The notes under the pieces are model-generated. The model had not been told where the DNA came from. It worked only from the letters and a program-made list of their open reading frames with translations, and did no database searches. A stretch of 29,198 nucleotides of DNA. It comes from JADDRA01 sp051005375 (GTDB lineage: Bacteria > Actinomycetota > Acidimicrobiia > Acidimicrobiales > CADCSY01). The stretch is from NCBI GenBank assembly GCA_051005375.1, contig JBPCJK010000159.1, positions 1 to 29,198 on the forward strand, in the 5' to 3' direction. Each line of letters starts with the position of its first letter. Within the stretch, counting starts at the first letter, position 1. Of the stretch, positions 8,244-15,027 are shown piece after piece. Made by a program: the position numbers and the translations under genes.

Positions 8244-8277
8244 GTTTCTGAGAACAACGTCATGGCCTCCGTCCACC

Positions 8278-8317
8278 GTTCCCGCCGGGAAATGCCGGGA
8301 ACCAAATCCTTCCCGGC
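8278..8317 (+). promoter_or_regulatory. Competing hairpin arms in the whiB leader
   Basis: Bases 8294-8301 (GCCGGGAA) can pair with 8310-8317 (TTCCCGGC, eight bp), while 8296-8302 (CGGGAAC) can pair with 8278-8284 (GTTCCCG, seven bp). The pairings are mutually exclusive, as in attenuators. There is no clear U-run after either stem, so a terminator is not shown. The element precedes the leader peptides of whiB. Confidence 0.4.
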
Positions 8318-8359
8318 TCCGTAGAACAGGGGGCGGACATGCCGACCTAGGAGGCCGTG

Positions 8360-8392
8360 ATGAGCAGAGTCGTGACGGGCACGCAGTACTGA
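8360..8392 (+). CDS. Leader peptide 1 (10 codons) upstream of whiB
   Basis: MSRVVTGTQY, preceded by a perfect AGGAGG at 8349-8354 with five bases spacing, the strongest ribosome binding site in this leader. Its stop TGA overlaps the ATG of the next short frame as TGATG. It resembles leader peptide 2 at five of ten positions, so the two probably arose by a 32-base duplication. Confidence 0.5.
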   Translation: MSRVVTGTQY

Positions 8393-8424
8393 TGCCCACG
8401 ATCGTGACAGATCGACAGTGGTGA
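8392..8424 (+). CDS. Leader peptide 2 (10 codons) coupled to whiB
   Basis: MPTIVTDRQW. Its ATG overlaps the stop of leader 1 (TGATG), and its own stop TGA at 8422-8424 overlaps the whiB ATG at 8424, again as TGATG. It has no ribosome binding site of its own, so translation would depend on re-initiation from leader 1. It shares M, V, T, Q and a final aromatic residue with leader 1. Confidence 0.45.
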   Translation: MPTIVTDRQW

Positions 8425-8687
8425 TGAGCACCGAGTGGATGGCCAAGGGCAACTGCCGGGACCATCCCCCGGCCCGGTTCTTCCCGAGCGACGGAGTAGG
8501 AGTGGAGATCGCTCGCCGCATCTGCGGGACCTGCCCGGTGAAAGCGCCGTGCCTGGAGTACGCCCTGGACCAGCGGGTGGACCATGGGGTGTGGGGTGGC
8601 GCCTCCGAACGTGAGCGCCGTCGCATCCTCAAGCGCAGGCGGGCGGCCTTGGAGGCCACGTCCGACCCGACGCCGGTCACGGGCTGA
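8424..8687 (+). CDS. WhiB-family iron-sulfur transcriptional regulator
   Basis: 87 residues. The four cluster cysteines are C11 (GNCRD), C34 and C37 (ICGTC) and C43 (APCLEYA), followed by the WhiB turn GVWGG and a basic C-terminus (ERERRRILKRRR) for DNA or sigma contact. There is no AT-hook, so it is not a WhiB7. I place the start at ATG 8424 because the stop of a 10-codon leader overlaps it; GTGs at 8418 and 8421 are alternatives. No good Shine-Dalgarno sequence precedes it, which fits coupling to the leaders. It converges on the anti-sigma gene with only six bases between stops, and a 13-base repeat (8677-8689 and 8694-8706) spans both stops. Confidence 0.93.
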   Translation: MSTEWMAKGNCRDHPPARFFPSDGVGVEIARRICGTCPVKAPCLEYALDQRVDHGVWGGASERERRRILKRRRAALEATSDPTPVTG

Positions 8688-8693
8688 AGCCCC

Positions 8694-9644
8694 TCACGGG
8701 CTGAAGGCTTCCAGCACGCTGGCCCCGGCTTCTCCCAACCGCTGGGCCATCGACAGGGGCCGGGGCTCGGGGATCGATCGGGCGGCTTCGAGCACTGCGC
8801 CTCCGGGCTCGTCACCGACCACGGTCACGACCAGACCGTCCCGCTCGAAGACGACGACCCGTCCGGCGACCCCCTCCGCCTCCCACTGCCATCCCTGCGC
8901 GCCGGCAACCTCCAGTCGCACTCCTCCAGCGGGCAACTCGGCGAAGTCCAGTCGGCCTCGGGCCTCGAAGACCGACAACCCGTAGCGGTCCCGCTCGTAG
9001 ACGAGCTGGAGGCCCAGGTGCTGGGTGAAGGCGTCGACCAGGTGGTAACCGTCGCCCAGCGCTGGCGGGGCTCGAAAGGGCGCGGGCAGGGCAGCCAGGT
9101 CACGGGACGGCGCGGTCGTGGGAGTGACCGGTGCCCGAGGACGGAGGGGGTCGGGCCCGCCGTCGGCCACCACCTGGCCCTGGGCGGCCATGGCCGAGAG
9201 GGACGCCACGTGACGACCCACGGCGGTGTCGACCTGAGGCTGGTACGGCCCTGGCTCGGTGGCGCTCACCGTCAGGACGAACAGGGCAACCCCCGCCGCC
9301 ACCAGCACAGCGACGTTGGCAGGCGCCACCCGGCCTCGCCGTGGGCGCCGCCGGGCCCGGTGGCGGTCCAGGGAAACGGTTGCACTGGGCAAGCCGGCCC
9401 CGTCACCCCCGCCCTCATCGCCGGCCAAACCGGCGGCAACTTCATCGATGAAGCCGGGTGGGGGTTCGACGGCGGGCAGGCTGCGAAGGGCCCAGCGCGC
9501 CGCCCGGGCCCAGTGCAGCTCCTCGGCGCACGAGGAGCACATGTCCAGGTGGGCGCCAACGAGGTGCGCCGCCTCGTCGTCGAGCTCGCCATCGAGGAGG
9601 GCGGACAGATCCTCGCCCGGGTGCCGGCCTGCGTCCGCAGTCAT
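8694..9644 (-). CDS. rseA: Anti-sigma factor with zinc-binding domain (RseA-like)
   Basis: 316 residues. The N-terminal domain has the H-x3-C-x2-C zinc anti-sigma motif (H32, C36, C39 in HLDMCSSC), preceded by LSALLDGELDDEA. One membrane helix lies at about 107-127, and the rest is an extracytoplasmic domain of some 185 residues, which is long for RseA and may be a sensor. Its ATG at 9644 overlaps the stop of the sigma factor gene (ATGA), so the two proteins should be made together. It is expected to hold the SigE-like factor inactive until an envelope or redox signal. Function is inferred from the motif and the pairing. Confidence 0.92.
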   Translation of the reverse strand: MTADAGRHPGEDLSALLDGELDDEAAHLVGAHLDMCSSCAEELHWARAARWALRSLPAVEPPPGFIDEVAAGLAGDEGGGDGAGLPSATVSLDRHRARRRPRRGRVAPANVAVLVAAGVALFVLTVSATEPGPYQPQVDTAVGRHVASLSAMAAQGQVVADGGPDPLRPRAPVTPTTAPSRDLAALPAPFRAPPALGDGYHLVDAFTQHLGLQLVYERDRYGLSVFEARGRLDFAELPAGGVRLEVAGAQGWQWEAEGVAGRVVVFERDGLVVTVVGDEPGGAVLEAARSIPEPRPLSMAQRLGEAGASVLEAFSP

Positions 9645-10153
9645 CCCAGCGCCTGGCGCAGTTGGCTGCGACCTCGATGGATGCGGCTGCGGACCGTGCC
9701 CACCGGGACACCGAGATGCTCGGCGATCTCCTCGTAGCGCAGGCCTACCACGTCGCACAGCACCACGGCGACGCGGAACTCCTCGGGCAGAGCCGCCAGT
9801 GCCGCCTGGATCTCCTCGGGGATGGTGGAGGACGCCAGGGTCGACTCGACATCGTCGGCCGAGGCCAGGACGGCGTCGTGCTCCTCGGGCAGGGCCTGGG
9901 TGGGGCGCCGTTTCCGGCGCCGGACCTCGTCGAGGAAAGCGTTGGTGGTGATCCGGCTCAACCAGCCCTCCAACGACCCCGGGCGGTAGGTGGCCAGGCC
10001 CCGGTGGACCCGGAGCAACACCTCCTGCACGAGATCCTGCGCGTCGGCATCGTTCCCTGTCAGTCGGTACGCCACGGTGTAGAGGAAACGCCCGTGGGTA
10101 CGGGCGATACTCTCCCAAGTGGGTACCGGAGGGGAAACGTCGGCGGGACGCAG
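9641..10153 (-). CDS. sigE: ECF sigma factor, SigE-like
   Basis: About 170 residues. Region 2 is complete: WESIARTHGRFLYTVAYRLTGN then DAQDLVQEVLLRVHRGLATY, and GSLEGWLSRITTNAFLDEVRRRKRR closely resembles mycobacterial SigE. Region 4 (LPEEFRVAVVLCDVVGLRYEEIAEHLG then GTVRSRIHRGR) is intact. The GTG at 10075 would cut off the start of region 2, yet the frame stays open upstream to an in-frame stop near 10289 without any ATG, GTG or TTG. The only candidate is CTG at 10153, with GGGGAA just upstream. A CTG start or a sequencing error are both possible. It overlaps its anti-sigma gene and follows tatA. Confidence 0.9.
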   Translation of the reverse strand: MRPADVSPPVPTWESIARTHGRFLYTVAYRLTGNDADAQDLVQEVLLRVHRGLATYRPGSLEGWLSRITTNAFLDEVRRRKRRPTQALPEEHDAVLASADDVESTLASSTIPEEIQAALAALPEEFRVAVVLCDVVGLRYEEIAEHLGVPVGTVRSRIHRGRSQLRQALG

Positions 10154-10209
10154 TTGGTTCCCCGCGTCAGGCGCCGGACCTGAGGCCCGGCGTCGGGAAG
10201 AGGGAGGAC

Positions 10210-10434
10210 CTAGAGGACGGGCCCGTCCTTGGGAGCCTCGCTCCTGGTGGCCTCGGCCTTCGCAGCTTCGGCCTTGCGCTCCTGCTCGTCACGCTCTGCC
10301 TCGGTGGTCCCGTGCCGGAACTCCTTCTGGGCTTCCCCCAGCGACCGGGCCAGCTTCGGCAACTTGGCGCCGCCGAAGACGAGCAGAACGAGGACGAGGA
10401 TGATTAGAAGTTCTGGTGCTCCTAGACCTGCCAT
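10210..10434 (-). CDS. tatA: Twin-arginine translocase subunit TatA/TatB
   Basis: 74 residues from ATG 10434 (MAGLGAPELL). The N-terminal membrane helix (residues 5-20) is followed by the FG hinge and amphipathic helix GGAKLPKLARSLGEAQKEFRHG, then a charged, Ala/Glu-rich tail. This is the Tat pore-forming subunit of the pathway that exports folded proteins. The short length and KLPKLARSLG pattern favour TatA, but TatB is possible and sits by htrA in the mycobacterial sigE cluster. In-frame ATGs at 10446 and upstream are alternatives. It is the first gene before sigE and rseA and divergent from the formiminotransferase, with about 100 bases between starts. Confidence 0.9.
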   Translation of the reverse strand: MAGLGAPELLIILVLVLLVFGGAKLPKLARSLGEAQKEFRHGTTEAERDEQERKAEAAKAEATRSEAPKDGPVL

Positions 10435-10542
10435 GAAGGCGAGCATAGCTGCCGTCGTCCGCAAACCGGCAACGCCGGCAGCCGCCGGTGCTCAGCTCAG
10501 GTGGGCGGCCCGACCGGCCGAAGCCGTTGGGCCAGGTTGACC

Positions 10543-11346
10543 GTGCTGGCGTGCGTGGTCAACGTGAGCGAGGGGCGCCGTCCCGAGGTCATCGCCGCCC
10601 TGGTCGCCGCCGCCGGCGACGACCTCCTCGATGTGCACACCGATGTCCACCACCACCGCTCGGTGCTGACCCTGGTGGGCGAACAGGCGCCGAGAGCGGT
10701 GGCCGCCGCCGCCGTCGACCGGATCGACCTGGGGGCCCACGCCGGCGCCCACCCTCGACTGGGAGCCGTCGACGTGGTGCCCTTCGTGCCTCTGGCCGGC
10801 GCCACCATGGCTGACGCCATCGCCGCCCGGGACCGCTTCGGGGATTGGCTCGGGAGCAGCCTCGGCGTCCCCTCCTTCACCTACGGACCGGGCAGCCGGT
10901 CACTGCCCGAGGTGCGCAAGGGGGCGTTCGTACGGCTGGCGCCTGACCATGGCCCCCCCCAGGCTCACCCTCGTGCCGGCGCCACCGCCATTGGCGCCCG
11001 CACCGTGCTCGTCGCCTACAACCTCTGGCTGGCCCATCCTGATCTGGCCCTGGCCCGGGCCTTGGCCCGGTCGTTGCGGGGCCCGTCGGTCAGGGCCCTG
11101 GGGTTGGCTGTAGGCGCCGCCGTGCAGGTCTCGATGAACCTGATCGAGCCATTCCGGGTGGGGCCAGAGGCGGTGTACGACCGGGTGGCCGCCGACGCCG
11201 CCATCGATCGGGCGGAAGTGGTGGGGTTGGTGCCCGAGGCGGTTCTGGATTCAGTGGAACAGCGACGGTGGGGCCAGCTCGGCCTGGAACCGGATCGCAC
11301 GATGGAGGCCCGCCTGAAGCAGCGCCCGGCCGATCCGTTCCACTGA
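10543..11346 (+). CDS. Glutamate formimidoyltransferase-type protein (FtcD N-terminal domains)
   Basis: About 267 residues. Family signatures in order: CVVNVSEGRRPEVI, the HHRSVLTLVG strand, HAGAHPRLGAVDVVPFVP (catalytic His region), GVPSFTYG, IGARTVLVAYNLWL and VQVSMNLI. These are the two formiminotransferase subdomains; the cyclodeaminase domain of animal FTCD is absent. The family transfers formimino or formyl groups between glutamate and tetrahydrofolate. Start is uncertain: GTG 10543 puts the family start VLACVVNVSEG first, while GTG 10501 and TTG 10537 are in frame upstream. The end converges on whiB2, and the gap holds a 13-base tandem repeat (11356-11381). Confidence 0.88.
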   Translation: MLACVVNVSEGRRPEVIAALVAAAGDDLLDVHTDVHHHRSVLTLVGEQAPRAVAAAAVDRIDLGAHAGAHPRLGAVDVVPFVPLAGATMADAIAARDRFGDWLGSSLGVPSFTYGPGSRSLPEVRKGAFVRLAPDHGPPQAHPRAGATAIGARTVLVAYNLWLAHPDLALARALARSLRGPSVRALGLAVGAAVQVSMNLIEPFRVGPEAVYDRVAADAAIDRAEVVGLVPEAVLDSVEQRRWGQLGLEPDRTMEARLKQRPADPFH

Positions 11347-11409
11347 CCGGCCTCGATCAGGCACCGTCATCAGGCGCCGTCGAAGCTCTGGTTCGCCAAC
11401 GATACGGCG

Positions 11410-11697
11410 TCACGCCGAGGCGGCGCCTCCCCGACCGCCGTCGAGCCTGGCACGGCGGACCCGTCGCCGTTCCCGTTCGCTCATGCCGCCCCAGATCCCG
11501 AACTTCTCGCCATTGGCGACGGCGTAGTCGAGGCAGTCATCGCGCACCACGCAGCCTCGGCACACCTCCTTGGCCTCCCGGGTGGAGACGCCTCGCTCGG
11601 GGAAGAACAGGTCGGGATCGACCCCCAGACAGTTGGCGAGGCGCTGCCAGGCCAACTCGTCGTCGCCCTGACCGTCGGATCCTGCTCGGTTGTACAC
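11410..11697 (-). CDS. whiB2: WhiB2/WhmD-like transcriptional regulator
   Basis: 95 residues from GTG 11697, which has GAGGGGAG about six bases upstream; GTG 11718 is an alternative. Cysteines are in ANCLG, VCRGC and DDCLDYA. The stretch LFFPERGVSTREAKEVC and the FGIWGGMSERERRR motif match WhiB2/WhmD, which in mycobacteria and streptomycetes controls septation and sporulation division. The four Cys bind a [4Fe-4S] cluster, and WhiB proteins act by contacting the primary sigma factor. A perfect 16-bp palindrome lies 47 bases upstream. Confidence 0.93.
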   Translation of the reverse strand: MYNRAGSDGQGDDELAWQRLANCLGVDPDLFFPERGVSTREAKEVCRGCVVRDDCLDYAVANGEKFGIWGGMSERERRRVRRARLDGGRGGAASA

Positions 11698-11743
11698 GGT
11701 CGGCTCCCCTCTTGACACCTACGGGGCGTACCCCGAACCACCA

Positions 11744-11759
11744 CAGTGTAATTACACTG
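11744..11759. promoter_or_regulatory. Perfect 16-bp palindrome upstream of whiB2
   Basis: CAGTGTAATTACACTG is fully self-complementary and AT-rich in a GC-rich surrounding. It is placed where an operator or the -35/-10 region of the whiB2 promoter would be expected. It does not match the NrdR box or the CRP site consensus. The binding protein is unknown. Confidence 0.6.
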
Positions 11760-11841
11760 AGGTGATCATCGCCCAGCGCGAGCCGAAGCGCAAGGGGCAC
11801 CGCCAACTGTGCCCGACGGCTAACCGAAGCTCACGCCCGCT

Positions 11842-12186
11842 CTACTCGGCGGGCTGGGCGTCGGCGCCGGTGAGGTCTCGGTCCGACGGTGGCAGCACGC
11901 CAGGTCGGTAGTGGATGAACAGGTCGTGGACGATCTCCCGCAGCCCTGCCCCATCGAAGCCGTCGGCCAGATCGACGGTGATGATGTTGGAGTAGATGTG
12001 AACCCCGTCTACGCCGCCGTGGTCGAAGAGCCGGCGGGCCAACTCGTCGGGGGGACGGTGCCCGGCGACGGCGTGGCCGCTGCGATAACGCTCGTGCCCG
12101 GTACCCGTGAGGCTGCGGTTGGTCTCGAAGCGCATGACGCCGGGTACGGCGCTGGGCTTCTCGACGACGGTGATGGCCTGGCCCAT
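11842..12186 (-). CDS. Conserved small protein, Nfu/NifU-N-like
   Basis: 114 residues from ATG 12186. The pattern VMRFETNRSLTG, then RRLFDHGGVDGVHIYSNIITVDL, followed by LREIVHDLF, resembles the Nfu N-terminal domain, in which a short alpha/beta unit ends in a xGVxxVxxxxxxITV strand. No CxxC iron-sulfur scaffold motif is present, so it is not a full NifU/Nfu. The function is unknown. It ends 145 bases from whiB2 on the same strand and starts 29 bases after the small membrane protein gene. Confidence 0.7.
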   Translation of the reverse strand: MGQAITVVEKPSAVPGVMRFETNRSLTGTGHERYRSGHAVAGHRPPDELARRLFDHGGVDGVHIYSNIITVDLADGFDGAGLREIVHDLFIHYRPGVLPPSDRDLTGADAQPAE

Positions 12187-12215
12187 GGCGGCGGCAGCTT
12201 ATCGCCACCGCCGCG

Positions 12216-12605
12216 CTACCTCGGCGGCGCCGTCCCCGCTGGTGAACGGCGTCGGTGGTAGGCACCGACCATCGCCGTCGAACCGGTGCGCCACGCCGCC
12301 ACGGCCAGCGCCACCGACACGGCGGCGAGGACGAGGTGGACTGTCTTGAAGGCAGCGCCGCGGTCGGCGTCGAACAGGATGAGCGGCGTACGGACCGCCC
12401 ACATCCCAAGCGTTGCCAGCACCAGGGTGGTCAGGAGCCAACGAGGCGTTCGCCGCCAAGCGGCAACGCCCACGGCGACACCCAGGCCGGCCAGTCCCAC
12501 TGCCAGGGCCAGGTCGACAGGCGAGCCGGCACCACCCACGATGTTGGAGATGCGGGTCCCCCACACGAACACCGTCCAGGCGGCCAGGGCGTAGACGGCG
12601 AGCAC
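12216..12605 (-). CDS. Small integral membrane protein of unknown function
   Basis: 129 residues from GTG 12605 with four hydrophobic segments: LAVYALAAWTVFVWG, VDLALAVGLAGLGVAVGVAAW, RWLLTTLVLATLGMWAV and VHLVLAAVSVALAVAAW, and a short basic C-terminal tail. The hydrophobic pattern is regular, and no alternative frame here is plausible. No family is recognised. It lies between the RNase HII/acidic reading frame and the Nfu-N-like gene, all on the minus strand. Confidence 0.65.
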   Translation of the reverse strand: MLAVYALAAWTVFVWGTRISNIVGGAGSPVDLALAVGLAGLGVAVGVAAWRRTPRWLLTTLVLATLGMWAVRTPLILFDADRGAAFKTVHLVLAAVSVALAVAAWRTGSTAMVGAYHRRRSPAGTAPPR

Positions 12606-12633
12606 GCCGCCACATTACCTGCCAAGCCCGCCG

Positions 12634-12960
12634 TCAGCCGGGTGGGGTCACCGCCTGGTCGTCCATGTCCTCGTCGTCGTTCCCGCTCTCGTAGTACCGG
12701 GGCTCGTCCGGATCCTCGAGCAGGTCGGCGTCCTCTGCGCCCTTTCGGACCTGGTCGATGTCACCCTGGAGGTTCTCCAGACGCTCCTCGCTCGGCGATC
12801 CGGCGTCCCCGTCACCGTCTTCGCCATTTTCGTGGTCGTCGCCGTGGCCTTTGTCGTCGCCGTGGCCTTTGTCGTCGCCGTGGTCTTTGCCGTGGTCGTG
12901 GTCTTGGTCGGAGGTGTCACCGGGGTCGGGCTTGTCGTTGGAGGTGTCGTCGTCGCTCAT
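12634..12960 (-). CDS. Acidic His/Asp-repeat domain, possibly a separate gene
   Basis: 108 residues from ATG 12960 (MSDDDTSNDKPDPGD). The first half has (GHGDDK) repeats encoded by an 18-base tandem repeat at 12841-12894, followed by SEERLENLQGDIDQVRKGAEDADL and a DDQAVTPPG end that looks like a conserved small actinobacterial protein. It shares the frame of the upstream RNase HII with no stop between, so it is either a C-terminal tail of that enzyme or an independent gene starting here. No clear ribosome binding site precedes the ATG. His/Asp clusters could bind metal, but this is speculation. Confidence 0.55.
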   Translation of the reverse strand: MSDDDTSNDKPDPGDTSDQDHDHGKDHGDDKGHGDDKGHGDDHENGEDGDGDAGSPSEERLENLQGDIDQVRKGAEDADLLEDPDEPRYYESGNDDEDMDDQAVTPPG

Positions 12961-13671
12961 GGACACGAGATACCCGAGAGCCGCCCCTGCGTCAACCTTG
13001 GCCGATGGGCGATGGAGGGCGGTCCACGGGAGCTGGTCCATGAACACCCACGCCCGGCGGTGGATGGAGGTCGGGCCCATCCCGGCCAGCGCCAGCTTGT
13101 GTCGGGGGCACGGGTATCCCTTGTTGAGGTCGAAGTCGTAGCCGGGGAAGTGCTCGGCCTCGGCCCGCATGATCCGGTCTCGGGTGACCTTGGCCAGGAT
13201 GGACGCAGCTGCCACCGACAGGCACAGCGCGTCAGCCCCCACCAGGCGTTGGGTCCGCCCTCCGCCGACGAAGTCCCACTGGCCGTCCACGACCACGTGA
13301 TCGGGCTGAAGACCCAGCCCGTCGATGGCCCGCCGGGCGGCCACGCGCTGGGCCTGGGCCATGCCCAGCTCGTCGCACTCCTGCTGGCTGGCGTGGCCCA
13401 CCGCCCAGGCCCGGCACCACGAGGCGATGCGGTCGAATAGCGCCTCTCGCTCGGCCTCGGTCAGCAGCTTGGAATCCCGGACCTTGTAGACCCTGCGCCC
13501 CGGGGGCAGCACCGCGGCACCCACCGACAACGGGCCCGCCCACGCCCCCCGACCAACCTCGTCGACGCCGACGACGGTCTCGTGGCCGGCGTCCCACAGC
13601 GCCCGCTCGATGGCCAACGAAGGGGGCCGGGGCTTGAGCGCCCGGCGCAGGACGGGTGCGGTGGCCCTCAC
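12634..13671 (-). CDS. rnhB: Ribonuclease HII, read through into an acidic C-terminal tail
   Basis: RNase HII removes RNA and single ribonucleotides from RNA-DNA hybrids. From GTG 13671 the sequence shows VGVDEVGRGAWAGP (first two acidic catalytic residues), VRDSKLLTEAEREALF, a third Asp in ADALCLSVAAASILAKVTRDR, and a fourth in GYDFDLNKGYP, then SIHRRAWVFMDQLPW, where RNase HII normally ends near residue 220. Here no stop follows: about 20 residues of ordinary-looking linker lead in frame into the 108-residue acidic domain, for 345 residues in all. The enzyme assignment is secure; the fusion is seen directly in this sequence but might reflect a lost stop. Confidence 0.9.
   Translation of the reverse strand: MRATAPVLRRALKPRPPSLAIERALWDAGHETVVGVDEVGRGAWAGPLSVGAAVLPPGRRVYKVRDSKLLTEAEREALFDRIASWCRAWAVGHASQQECDELGMAQAQRVAARRAIDGLGLQPDHVVVDGQWDFVGGGRTQRLVGADALCLSVAAASILAKVTRDRIMRAEAEHFPGYDFDLNKGYPCPRHKLALAGMGPTSIHRRAWVFMDQLPWTALHRPSAKVDAGAALGYLVSMSDDDTSNDKPDPGDTSDQDHDHGKDHGDDKGHGDDKGHGDDHENGEDGDGDAGSPSEERLENLQGDIDQVRKGAEDADLLEDPDEPRYYESGNDDEDMDDQAVTPPG
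12841..12894. repeat. 18-base tandem repeat (three units)
   Basis: The unit GCCGTGGCCTTTGTCGTC occurs twice exactly and a third time with changes. It encodes the GHGDDK repeats of the acidic protein on the minus strand. Such repeats change copy number easily. Confidence 0.75.
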
Positions 13672-13736
13672 CCGGCGAACACCACGGCCAAGGCTAGAGC
13701 CGGCCGCTCGACGTCCGGGGCCCAGGGACTCAGGGC

Positions 13737-14669
13737 TCAGGCGGTCAGGAGATCGCGAGATGCACCGGTGAAGCGCCCTCGCAGCTTGAGGATGGCCTTG
13801 GCCTCGACCTGGCGAATCCCCTCCCGCGTGAGGTCGAAGTGTTGCGAGACCTCCTCCAGGGTGCGGGGCCGGCCCCGGTCGAGGCCATAGCGAAGGCAGA
13901 GGACGTCCCGCTCCCGCTGGCCCAGGCTCGACAGCAGCTCCGCCACCTGGGCAGGGAGCATGGCGGCGAACACCTGCTGGTCGGGTGCCTCCCCGCCGGC
14001 ATCCTCGAGGAGGTCGCCGAGCTCCCGCTCGCTGTCGCCCAGCGACTCCGACAGCGACACCGGGTCGTTCAGGTAGGGCAGGAGCTCCTCGACCTTGCGT
14101 ACGGGGAGGTCGAGGGCCTCGCTCAGCTCGGACGAGCTCGCAGATCGCCCGTGACGCACCTCGAAGGCGATGCTCTCGATGCGCAGGCCGACCAGCTGGT
14201 CGCCGGCGTGGACCGGGAGCCTGATGGCGCGACCGGTGTTGGCGATGCCCCTGCCGATGGCCTGGCGGATCCACCAGGTGGCGTAGGTGGAGAACTTGAA
14301 GCCCTTGCTGGGGTCGAACTTATCCACGGCGTGCATGAGCCCGAAGTTGCCCTCCTGGACCAGGTCGAGCAACGGGAGGCCACAGGCCGGATAGCGCTTG
14401 GCGATCGACACCACCAGCCGGAGGTTGCTCTTCACGAAGGTGGCGGCCGCTTCTCGGCCCGCCTGGACCTGGGCATCAAGGCGATCGCGCCGATCGGAGG
14501 TGAGCGATGTCGGGGTCGCCAACTCCTCCTCCGCCTCGACGCCTGCGCGGACCGCCTCTCCCAGTCGGACCTCGTCGTCCTTGCTCAGCAACGGGTGCTT
14601 GCCGATGTCCTTCAGGTACAACTCGACCAAGTCGCTGTCAGCGACGCCTCCGGCTGCCTCTCTGGCCAC
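13737..14669 (-). CDS. Group 2 sigma-70 factor (RpoD family, non-essential type)
   Basis: About 310 residues. Region 1.2 is DLVELYLKDIGKHPLLSKDDEVRL. Regions 2.1-2.4 contain VKSNLRLVVSIAKRY, LLDLVQEGNFGLMHAVDKFD and FSTYATWWIRQAIGRGIAN. Region 3 begins RAIRLPVH, and region 4 (QRERDVLCLRYGLD, LEEVSQHFDLTREGIRQVEAKAILKLR) is complete. The long N-terminal region 1.1 of the housekeeping factor is missing, so this is a SigB/HrdD-like alternative factor recognising similar promoters. GTG 14669 has GGGGAAGGGG upstream; GTG 14675 is nearly as good. A 65-base gap separates it from rnhB. Region 2 has PACGLPLLD where most have TGRGMALLD, a mild deviation. Confidence 0.93.
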   Translation of the reverse strand: MAREAAGGVADSDLVELYLKDIGKHPLLSKDDEVRLGEAVRAGVEAEEELATPTSLTSDRRDRLDAQVQAGREAAATFVKSNLRLVVSIAKRYPACGLPLLDLVQEGNFGLMHAVDKFDPSKGFKFSTYATWWIRQAIGRGIANTGRAIRLPVHAGDQLVGLRIESIAFEVRHGRSASSSELSEALDLPVRKVEELLPYLNDPVSLSESLGDSERELGDLLEDAGGEAPDQQVFAAMLPAQVAELLSSLGQRERDVLCLRYGLDRGRPRTLEEVSQHFDLTREGIRQVEAKAILKLRGRFTGASRDLLTA

Positions 14670-14675
14670 ACACAC

Positions 14676-15027
14676 CCCTTCCCCCCGGCGGAGCGACAGG
14701 CACCGAGACGTCGGCTCCCACTCGAGTGTACCCCTCTACCCGTCTACGAAGCGTGGGTAGGCCTCGGATGTCACGTCCGGCTGACAGTAACCGGTTCCAC
14801 CAGGACCAGGAACGACGCCGGATCCACGAATCACGCTACGCGAATGGGGTTGTTCCACTCGCCGCGTGGTCACTCCTGCGGAGCCGCACCCATGTCTTTA
14901 GGGCGGGCCGTGGGCTGTCGAGCAGGATGCAAGATCCAGCTACCGGCCAAAGGAGCGCAGTGATTCTCAAGTGCCCGGTGGTTTACCCGCGGACCTCACG
15001 TCGCCCCGCGGCCCGCCCGCCGTCGTC
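14676..15027. other. 352-base intergenic region
   Basis: No convincing coding frame, tRNA or known RNA was recognised. It lies between gpsA (stop at 15028) and the sigma factor start, so it should hold the sigma factor promoter. Two small hairpins are visible: CTACCC/GGGTAG at 14736-14760, and TGCGG/CCGCA near 14877. Confidence 0.5.

Noticed and set aside
11761..11911. Short plus-strand frame after the palindrome
   Set aside because: It has no ribosome binding site or recognisable sequence and runs against the Nfu-N-like gene.
13672..14274. Upstream extension of the RNase HII frame
   Set aside because: It is the out-of-frame shadow of the sigma factor gene.
14676..15027. tRNA or known riboswitch in the intergenic region
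   Set aside because: No cloverleaf or consensus motif could be traced on either strand.
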